Of a stretch of 64,000 nt of DNA, positions 58,401-64,000 are shown piece by piece. Each line of letters opens with the position of its first letter. Positions within the stretch are counted from its first letter, which is position 1. Source of the stretch: Planctomycetota bacterium (GTDB lineage: Bacteria; Planctomycetota; UBA1135; GCA-002686595); the NCBI GenBank assembly GCA_016712565.1, contig JADJQU010000006.1, positions 248,001 through 312,000 on the forward strand, read 5' to 3'. Both the position numbers and the translations under genes were made by a program. Under the pieces are notes generated by a model. It saw only the letters and a program-made list of their open reading frames with translations. It ran no database searches and had not been told where the DNA came from.

Positions 58401-61400
58401 CCGTTCGGACCGCACTCGGGCGCCAGGGCGATGCCGGCATCCCGAGCCGCGGCCAGGGCCAGCATGGCGTAGGCGGTCAACTCGGTCTCATGTTCCGAGT
58501 TGCGCCAGCTCGAGGTCCACCCGCGCTGCTCGTCCTGGGCGGCGAGCAGGACGCTGGCCAGGGCCGCCGTGCGTTCGCGCACCCTTGCATGGTCCGGGGA
58601 GCTGTCGCGGCCCGTGCGTGCCAATTGCCCCAGCACCTCCGCGGCTCCCAGGAGATCGGCGGCCCGCGCCGTGCCGTCGGTCTCCGGCGCCCGCAGGCAG
58701 AAGTGCGGATGGAGGCCCAGGGCCTCGTCCACCAGCAGTCCGTCGAGATCGGGCCCGACGAACAACTCCAGGGACAGGTTGGAGTACTTGCGCCCGCGCG
58801 GGAGTTCCAGCGCGAATTCGGCGTCCGTGGAGAAGACACCGCTCTTCCCGGCGCTGTATTCCACGCCGAAACTGCCCACGGAGACCCGCGCCCGGTCCTG
58901 GGCCGCGAGGTCCCGGCCGCCGGCCCGCGCGCGGGCCGCGAGCGAGAGTTCCAGGAGGCCGGCCGAGACCGCCTGGGGCAGTTCGCCGAAGGCCAGTTCC
59001 CGGGTGCCCGGCGCGAGCGTGAGCTTGCCGCCGGGGAGCGTCGCCTGCAGCCCGGCGCCGCGCAGGCCGAGTTCCAACTCCACTTCCAGGGGAGCGTCGG
59101 TGGTGTTGAACAGACGCGCGAAGAAGCGCGGCCGGTCGCCCTCGGCGAGGGCCGCGGGCGCGACGAGTTCCACGAAGAAGTCGGCGCGGGTGGTGAACGA
59201 AGCCGTGGAGCTCTCCGCGCGCGGGTCCCGGGCGGCCCCGTGGACCGCCACGCGCCAGCGCGAGGAAACCTGCGGCGCGGGGAACGTGACGCTGGCCTTG
59301 CCCGAGGCGTCGGTGGTGAGCGTCGCGGTCCAGTAGGCGGTGGGGGAGGCGCGGTCCAAGGGCTCCGGGCCGGCGGACTTGTCCTTGGTGCCGCCACCGC
59401 CGCCGCCGCCGAAGGCGCCGCCGCGCCGGCCGCCGCGCCGGCCGCCGTACTGTCCGCCGGCGCCACCGCCCTCGCCCAGGAAGAACTCGTCCGAGGCGCC
59501 CGCCGGTCCGGGGCTCGAGGGACCACCGGGGCCGGGCGACATGCTCCCCGGTGCGGGCAGGCCCGCGAGGAGCTTCGCCGTCTCGGCGCGGTCGGACTTC
59601 CATTGGAGTTCTTCCTCGACGCGCCGCGCTTCGGCGAGCACCTCCCCCGACACTTCCCAGGTGGCGGCCTGGTAGGAGAAGGCGCAACTGGACGAGGACG
59701 CGACCGCGCTCTCCCGCGAGGATCCGCGCTCCCGGAACACCTCGGCCAGGTCGGGGCTTCGATCCTCGTAGAGTTCGAACAGGGCTTCGTCCACCACCCC
59801 CAGGGACAGCTCGGCCGCCACGGGCTTGCCCAGGACGTCCAACACCTCGACGTCGATCACGCAGGCGGCGCCCGGGGCCAGCAACGGACTCTGCGGTTTC
59901 ACGCTCAGGGTGAGTTCGCGGCGCACCTCGAAGTCCAGTTGGGCTTGCCGGTAGGTTCCGCGGCGCTGGTGGGCCACCTGCAGCGCGAAGTCCGGCGCCA
60001 ATGCGTCCGGAACCGGGAAGCTGAGGGCATTGTGCCCGGGCGCGAGCTTGATCCAGCGCCAGTCCACCACCCGTCCCGTTTCGAAGGTCACGAGGGCCAG
60101 GCCCCCCGGGCCATTTTCCAGCACGTCGACCGAGCCCTCGGCGCCCACGGAAAGCCGGTATTGCTCCGAGAACATCCGCAGCCGGTCCGTCTCGTCCTTG
60201 CCGACCAGTTCGACTTCCTGCTCGTCGACGATGCGGTTGCCGAAGCGGTCGGCGCCGGTGACCCGCAGCAGGTACTTCCCGCCCTTCTCCAGGCGCAGGC
60301 TCTGCACCGCCACGCCCTTCCGGTCGCAGGTGAGGTCGTAGCGGGAAACCAAGGCCTCGCCGCGCGGACGTCCGGACCGTTCCACGAGCCGGAAGGCCGC
60401 CAATTCCAGTGGGAGCTTTTCCGGCGGCGTGCTGCCCTCGGGACCGCGGGCCTGGACCTTGGCCGTGAAGGGCGTGTCGGCGGCGAATTCGTCGCGCTCG
60501 GTGGTCAGCAGGAGCGAGAACTCCCTCAGGGCGAGCCAGGCGCGCGCGGTTTCGGAAAGCGGCACCTCCGCCAGGGTCACTTCCATGGCGAGCACCTGCT
60601 CTTCGGCCAACTCGCGCGTGGAGAACGCCACGCGGGCGCGGCCGTCGGGTGACGTGCGCAGATTCTGCAGCCGGCCGTCGGGCAGGCGCACGCTCAACGG
60701 CGCATCCGCCACCGGTCCGCCGTGGGAGTAGCGCGCCTCGATCCGAGCCACGGCCTCCTCGCCCCGGAAGTACACCTCGCGCTCGAAGCCCACGTCGAGG
60801 GACACGTGGGCCAGCCGGAATTGGGCCACGGTGAAATTGACGCTGAAGGTCTGCTGTTCGCCCGGGCTCACGCTCAGGGTCCAGTCCCCCAGGCTGCTCT
60901 CGAGCGGCAACCGAAACTCGCCCTGGGCGGTGCCGAACTCCGACTGGACTTGGGACATCGAGACCACGGCACGGCCGCGGGAATCCAGCACGCGCCAGTC
61001 CAGTTTCCGGCCGGGCTGCACGGCGAGGCGGCCGTCCTGGGCCCCGCGCAGCACGGCGCGCCAATGGACCACTTCGCCGGGACCATAGGCCGGGCGATCG
61101 GTGTAGACCACACCGCGGGGCAGGAGCTCCTGCACCGGTTCCACGCGGAAATCCACTCCGCAGGAGGCCCAGTGGCCCTCGCGCAGGCCGAGCACGCCCA
61201 CGTGGCCGCCGGTGGAACGCGGATCCAGGGCGAAGCGCACGAACCCGCGCCCGTCGGTGAGGCCCTCGAGCACCACCGGCGCGGCCGTGCCCTGGCGCTC
61301 GCCCAATGCGGCCAGGACGCGCACGCCCGCGGCCGGTTCGCCGCGCGCCATGTCCTGGGCGAAGACCAGGGTCTCGTCGGGCGTCGACTTGACGATCAGG

Positions 61401-63541
61401 TCCAGGTCCGTGCGCAGGCACAGGGCGCTGGTGCGCAGCTTGCCCGCGCTGACCGCGATCACCCAGGCCCCCGGTCCCTCCGCGCCGTGGGCGTCCAGCT
61501 CCAGCACCTGTTCGAGGGGCTTGAAGCGCTCGTAGCCCGCGATCGGCACCTCGAACTTCTGCTGGGCGCCGATCAGGTCCAGGTCCAGGCCCTCGACGTT
61601 TTCGTGGCCGAGGTTCTTGCGGAAGTAGGCCTCCAGATCCAGGCGCCACAACTCCACGCTGACCTTCTCCACGTTGCGCACCTCGATCCGGGCCGTGAGG
61701 GGCTCCCGGCCCAGCGCCGCGCGCCCGACCTCGAGGAACAGCTCGGGTTCAGTCATGGCTCTCAGGGCTTCGCGCGCGTCGTTCTCCGCCGGCGTTCCGC
61801 TGCAGCTGCGGTAGGCCGCCACGGCCCCCTGGAAGTCCCCGAGTTCGCGCTCCAGGACCCCCCCGATGCGCAGGCGCGCCCGTCCGGCGGCGGACGGGTC
61901 CTTCTCGGCGTACTTGGCTTCCAGCTCGCGCCAGGTGGCCACGGCGGCGCGCCAGCGGCCCGCGCGATCCCCCGCCGGCGTCGATTCCGCCTGGGCCACG
62001 GCCGCGTCCAGTTCGCCGATGTCGAACAGGATCTGCGCGGCGCGCGGGTCCAGTGGATGGCGCGAGAGGTACTCGCTCCAGGTCCGGCGGGCGAGGTCGA
62101 ACTCCTCGCGCTCGCGTTGGGTCAGGCCCTCTGCGTATTCGCTGTCCAGCATGCGCTGCTGGGCCTCGGTCCAGTCCGCGCCGGCCGGGAACTCGCGCGT
62201 GTAGGACACGAAGGCCTCGCGGGCCTCGGCGTGCCGGGCGGCGTTCGCCAGCGCCATGCCCTTGACGTACAGGGCCCGGGCCGGGAGGGCGGCCGCGAGC
62301 GGATCGCCGGCCGCGGGCTTCCGCAGCGCCAGGATCCCGTCGAACACCGCCACGGCCTCGTCGGTTTGTCCGGCCGCGGTCAGGGCCTCGCCCAGCTCCA
62401 GACGGGCCTTGGGGGCGCGGGCGTGGTCGGGGAAGCGCTCGACGAAGCGCCGCAGGGCCGAGAGGGCCTGGGATTGTCCAGACCAGGTGCCCACCAGGGC
62501 GTATTGGGCCTCACCGTCCAGGGCCAGCACGGCCCGCAGGGCGTCGCCCGAGAGCTTGCGCAGGGCCGGACCCGCGGGTCCCTCGCCCGCGGCCGCGAGG
62601 CGCAGGTCCGTGGACAGGTCCTCCAGGGTGCGTCGCGCCGCGGCCTGGGCACCGGTCTTCCCCTGGGCGCGAGCCAGGGAGAGCCGCACCGCGAAAATCC
62701 ACGGGGGAGCGCCGACCCACGGGGGGGCGCCCACCTCCGTGCGCGGGGACCTGGGCGGGGAGCCGGCCGAGGCCTCGAAGCTCGGGTCGAACTCCAGGAG
62801 GTGCGCCCGGCAGGCCGCCGCGAGTTCGGGCCATTGTTCCGCGGCTTCGAGGCATTGCACGCGGCGGAAGCTCGCGCGCTCCTCCAGTTCCGCCCCAGCG
62901 CCCAATTCCAGGACCCGGCCGAAGAGGGCCGCGGCGCGGACGAAGTCGGGCTTGGCGGAAGGGGAAGCCGGGGGGCCGGCCAGTTCCTCGGCGAAGCGCA
63001 GGTAGATCTGGGCCAGCTCCCCCTGGCGCGGCGTCCCCGACAGACGTCGGGCCTCCTCGGCGTAGAGGGCCGCGGCCTCCTCGAACCGCCGTTCGCGGCG
63101 CAGCAACTCCGCCCTCAGGAAGCGCGACTTGTGCTTCCAGGACGACTGGGGATTCGCGCGATCCAATTCGTCCAGGGCCGCCAGGGCCTCGGCGCGCCGA
63201 TCCGCCTGGTCGAGCACGCTGGCGCGCAGGTAGCGCAGCGTGTCGGCCATCTGGGGCAGATCCCGGGCTTGCCCTTCCATGGCGGCCATGGCGGCCAGGG
63301 CGGCGAGGGCCGCCGCCGTGTCCTGTCCCCACAGGGCCTCGCGCACCGCGGCGGGAATCCCCGGGAGGCCGGTCCCCGGGCTGCCGGCTTGGGCGCCTGG
63401 GTTCCCCTGGCCCCCGGTGGGGGGCGCCTGGGCCGAGAGCGGCGGGAACAGCAGCGCCAGCGCGAACACGGACGTGGGGAGCAGCGTCCTCCAGGGGGAG
63501 GTGCGGGCGAGGAGCGCAGTCGAGCGGAGCAGCCTGTGCAT
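55472..63541 (-). CDS. Giant alpha-2-macroglobulin family protein with TPR arrays
   Basis: 2689 residues with a signal peptide (LLPTSVFALALLFPPLSAQ). Residues about 40-600 are TPR-like helix pairs. A first macroglobulin-type block follows (about 610-1000; RNVEKVSVELWRLDLEAYFRK, YTDRPAYGPGEVVHW), then a central Gly-rich stretch near 1370 and the A2M/thioester-region block (TAYWTATLTTDASGKASVTF, about 1400; an alpha/alpha-barrel to about 1960). Cys1615 lies where the thioester Cys should be, but the usual GEQ is replaced (HFCLRAPETDG), so the thioester is probably lost. A second TPR region (about 2100-2440) and another macroglobulin-like segment (KNVPEVELAIYPVDLMTLYLR, about 2450) end the protein. 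It is likely a periplasmic or surface trap or scaffold. The kinase gene follows after 11 nt. Confidence 0.82.
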   Translation of the reverse strand: MHRLLRSTALLARTSPWRTLLPTSVFALALLFPPLSAQAPPTGGQGNPGAQAGSPGTGLPGIPAAVREALWGQDTAAALAALAAMAAMEGQARDLPQMADTLRYLRASVLDQADRRAEALAALDELDRANPQSSWKHKSRFLRAELLRRERRFEEAAALYAEEARRLSGTPRQGELAQIYLRFAEELAGPPASPSAKPDFVRAAALFGRVLELGAGAELEERASFRRVQCLEAAEQWPELAAACRAHLLEFDPSFEASAGSPPRSPRTEVGAPPWVGAPPWIFAVRLSLARAQGKTGAQAAARRTLEDLSTDLRLAAAGEGPAGPALRKLSGDALRAVLALDGEAQYALVGTWSGQSQALSALRRFVERFPDHARAPKARLELGEALTAAGQTDEAVAVFDGILALRKPAAGDPLAAALPARALYVKGMALANAARHAEAREAFVSYTREFPAGADWTEAQQRMLDSEYAEGLTQREREEFDLARRTWSEYLSRHPLDPRAAQILFDIGELDAAVAQAESTPAGDRAGRWRAAVATWRELEAKYAEKDPSAAGRARLRIGGVLERELGDFQGAVAAYRSCSGTPAENDAREALRAMTEPELFLEVGRAALGREPLTARIEVRNVEKVSVELWRLDLEAYFRKNLGHENVEGLDLDLIGAQQKFEVPIAGYERFKPLEQVLELDAHGAEGPGAWVIAVSAGKLRTSALCLRTDLDLIVKSTPDETLVFAQDMARGEPAAGVRVLAALGERQGTAAPVVLEGLTDGRGFVRFALDPRSTGGHVGVLGLREGHWASCGVDFRVEPVQELLPRGVVYTDRPAYGPGEVVHWRAVLRGAQDGRLAVQPGRKLDWRVLDSRGRAVVSMSQVQSEFGTAQGEFRLPLESSLGDWTLSVSPGEQQTFSVNFTVAQFRLAHVSLDVGFEREVYFRGEEAVARIEARYSHGGPVADAPLSVRLPDGRLQNLRTSPDGRARVAFSTRELAEEQVLAMEVTLAEVPLSETARAWLALREFSLLLTTERDEFAADTPFTAKVQARGPEGSTPPEKLPLELAAFRLVERSGRPRGEALVSRYDLTCDRKGVAVQSLRLEKGGKYLLRVTGADRFGNRIVDEQEVELVGKDETDRLRMFSEQYRLSVGAEGSVDVLENGPGGLALVTFETGRVVDWRWIKLAPGHNALSFPVPDALAPDFALQVAHQRRGTYRQAQLDFEVRRELTLSVKPQSPLLAPGAACVIDVEVLDVLGKPVAAELSLGVVDEALFELYEDRSPDLAEVFRERGSSRESAVASSSSCAFSYQAATWEVSGEVLAEARRVEEELQWKSDRAETAKLLAGLPAPGSMSPGPGGPSSPGPAGASDEFFLGEGGGAGGQYGGRRGGRRGGAFGGGGGGGTKDKSAGPEPLDRASPTAYWTATLTTDASGKASVTFPAPQVSSRWRVAVHGAARDPRAESSTASFTTRADFFVELVAPAALAEGDRPRFFARLFNTTDAPLEVELELGLRGAGLQATLPGGKLTLAPGTRELAFGELPQAVSAGLLELSLAARARAGGRDLAAQDRARVSVGSFGVEYSAGKSGVFSTDAEFALELPRGRKYSNLSLELFVGPDLDGLLVDEALGLHPHFCLRAPETDGTARAADLLGAAEVLGQLARTGRDSSPDHARVRERTAALASVLLAAQDEQRGWTSSWRNSEHETELTAYAMLALAAARDAGIALAPECGPNGVAALERMQRATGSEELRALVQHALSRWDRADYGALNRLHRLRAELSNAALAHSALALSAMDRKEMAGELAELLAQRAHFDAATPDLGASWGVEKNLPGSRSPLGTAAFAVLALEACAPRSPALERGVQYLLSHRPWFDPRARGVALAALARHQGTVVPASERCEVTAAIGSAAPRKLDPAQGSLRIPVELADNGKLALRLALTGRGRPHFVAILRGFSAEGTDPRERRASAGEFQVLAPAPLWRGRPIQVGFSSVREFKDQWVNRVGSLPRGDQAWASISFTRPDPGSDAQGRDWLLLDVPFPAGARAREATIQGGIAAAEVLFDRIVAYVPPDTEYFTLQFRLEGAVPGRYRVGPSVMRRLSTTEVIAVGKAREFEILPLGGKSADPYRATPDELYGLGMAAWGAGQHDEARTWLSQLMKDYQPVLADESSTSPLQEAAGALFFLALEADDAAEIVRWFEVLREKRPDQVIPFDRILAVAQAYSTIDEHERALSILRASVGETFGVDLKVAGAMEAQGDVSAALALLARLWSEYPDAPPVLETWLALSDKLLTLAPRAPEEASLVRDGRSRAGLHLEGTRLLQLFLCLYPRDPQAPEAALNLISAHLGLEDYETVSSQAAAFAARYATPDYADAFLYSRAVAEWYLGHDEEALRVCERVASAVWRDAAGVERPSKNRELAQYILAQIHHARREVERAAEYYQKVESSFADARAALAGLREKRLSMGEVTRARPGEAVRLELASKNVPEVELAIYPVDLMTLYLREADLAQVSKVELSGIAPELTQRAALGPGNTLRESKQVLDLALPRTGAYLALARGGELFATGLILVSDLDLDVAEDAETGLVRVQVVDSRDGKYVRDVDVRVVGSEDKHIQRAKTDLRGMASLDAVQGLSTVIARSGEDRYAFYRGSKLLGNARPDRKPGELKQQAPEQLSQEGYLKNVFGFNELNQSQRAGRLSEEIDRQRLGVQINQVK

Positions 63542-63705
63542 GGGTCGGTCCAGTTCCTGGCGTGTCGGCGTCAGAGGGCGAACGTGCTAGCGGGGAGGGA
63601 GTTCACCGTCACCCCCAACGCCGCCCCGGGCGGGCGGCTTGGCGCAACAACGAAGGGGCGCCGGGGGGCTCGCCATTCCGGGGGGGCAGTCGGAGTGCGC
63701 GATCC

Positions 63706-63872
63706 CTAGTGTCCCGATCCAGGAGTCCGTCGCCAAACTCGGCCCGCCTGCGGCTCCCTGGCTGCGTTGCCGCTCCTCCGAGTGTTGCATTGAACACGCG
63801 TCGTCGCGGCGCCTTGCCAGGAAACCGCATTCAGGCCGCCTTTGCCAACGGACTCCTGGATCACGACACTAG
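63706..63872. repeat. Long imperfect palindrome (about 167 nt)
   Basis: The outer 25 nt of both ends are inverted copies with two mismatches (left from CTAGTGTC at 63706, right ending GACACTAG at 63872). Inner parts also pair, about two thirds of positions. The centre is GTGTT-GCATTG-AACAC (63782-63797). It has no coding potential and resembles a folded RNA or a short mobile (MITE-like) element; flanking target-site duplications were not seen. Confidence 0.6.
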
Positions 63873-63875
63873 ACT
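63870..63875 (+). promoter_or_regulatory. -10-like TAGACT, 8 nt before a GTG
   Basis: TAGACT starts at the end of the palindrome's right arm and is 8 nt from the GTG at 63884. Preceding bases GACACTAGA match those at the ptsI promoter. No Shine-Dalgarno is visible. Confidence 0.4.
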
Positions 63876-63883
63876 ACCGACGC

Positions 63884-64000
63884 GTGACCTTGTTCCTCTA
63901 TGTCCTGCGGCTCCTGTCCGCGGCGGTGGTGGTCTCCGCGAGCGGCCTGTGCTTCATCGCCCTGCCCGGCATCGTGGTGGGCGCGGTGCATCGGCTGGGC
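63884..64000 (+). CDS. Start of a membrane protein (3' partial)
   Basis: Only 39 codons are in the window. From the GTG at 63884 the translation is a hydrophobic stretch (LYVLRLLSAAVVVSASGLCF and IALPGIVVGAVHRLG), the typical first transmembrane segment of a multi-pass protein. The start is supported by a TAGACT box 8 nt upstream and the lack of other starts. Family unknown because the rest of the gene lies outside the window. Confidence 0.45.
   Translation, partial: MTLFLYVLRLLSAAVVVSASGLCFIALPGIVVGAVHRLG

Noticed and set aside
58690..58720. A thioester site in the alpha-2-macroglobulin protein
   Set aside because: A Cys is present at the right position, but the GEQ that makes the thioester is not; the sequence is HFCLRAPETDG.
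55781..60652. A plus-strand open frame of about 1600 codons opposite the giant macroglobulin gene
   Set aside because: Low-complexity composition and no recognisable motif; the minus strand has a signal peptide and clear domains. It is an antisense shadow.

Overview
The window looks like a chromosomal contig piece from a very G+C-rich (roughly 70% by eye) Gram-negative bacterium. The best guess is a Planctomycetota member of the lineage whose genomes are full of secreted proteins sharing the C-terminal fold seen at 8673-9938. Supporting hints are lipoprotein signals, a lipopolysaccharide-kinase-like protein, exosortase-associated hydrolases, a giant alpha-2-macroglobulin/TPR protein and a stand-alone EF-G. 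The lineage call is inference. No rRNA, tRNA, CRISPR array, insertion sequence or phage gene was found.

Layout. 1-2.4 kb: the end of a HEAT/VWA protein and a saccharopine-dehydrogenase-family enzyme. 2.6-8.1 kb (minus): lpd, sucB and sucA, the 2-oxoglutarate dehydrogenase complex. 8.7-16.6 kb: secreted and envelope proteins, with M16 and M14 peptidases and a MORN lipoprotein, then a YkgJ cysteine-cluster protein. 16.6-21.7 kb: an alpha/alpha-toroid protein, a nucleoside deaminase, HMG-CoA reductase and a metal permease with a His-rich loop. 21.9-28.2 kb: EF-G, a beta-propeller protein and the RNA-binding protein Tex, which has an in-frame TAG before an RG-rich tail. 28.2-33.7 kb: a membrane coiled-coil protein, PTS enzyme I, a four-repeat SANT/Myb-like protein and two divergent cupin-type genes. 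33.8-36.6 kb (minus): a polysaccharide deacetylase and the two exosortase-A-associated hydrolases. 36.9-38.1 kb (minus): a peroxiredoxin and a Fur/PerR-type regulator that share an operator-like palindrome. 38.2-45.3 kb (minus): a dimodular peptide synthetase and an M3 peptidase. 45.3-50.2 kb: two divergent GT87-type glycosyltransferases and an HDOD-REC-GGDEF signalling protein. 50.2-63.5 kb: a CAP-domain lipoprotein and an FHA membrane protein facing a sugar-kinase-like protein and a 2689-residue alpha-2-macroglobulin/TPR protein. The last 0.3 kb hold a long imperfect palindrome and the start of a membrane protein.

Two cross-cutting signals stand out. First, nine genes have a TANNNT hexamer 6-9 nt before the start codon and no Shine-Dalgarno, which suggests (near-)leaderless transcription, including one pair of divergent genes whose -10 boxes overlap. 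Second, six frame breaks in five otherwise intact genes, most of them at short G/C runs, plus a poly-G tract where two convergent genes lose their stop codons, suggest base-calling or assembly errors rather than gene decay.
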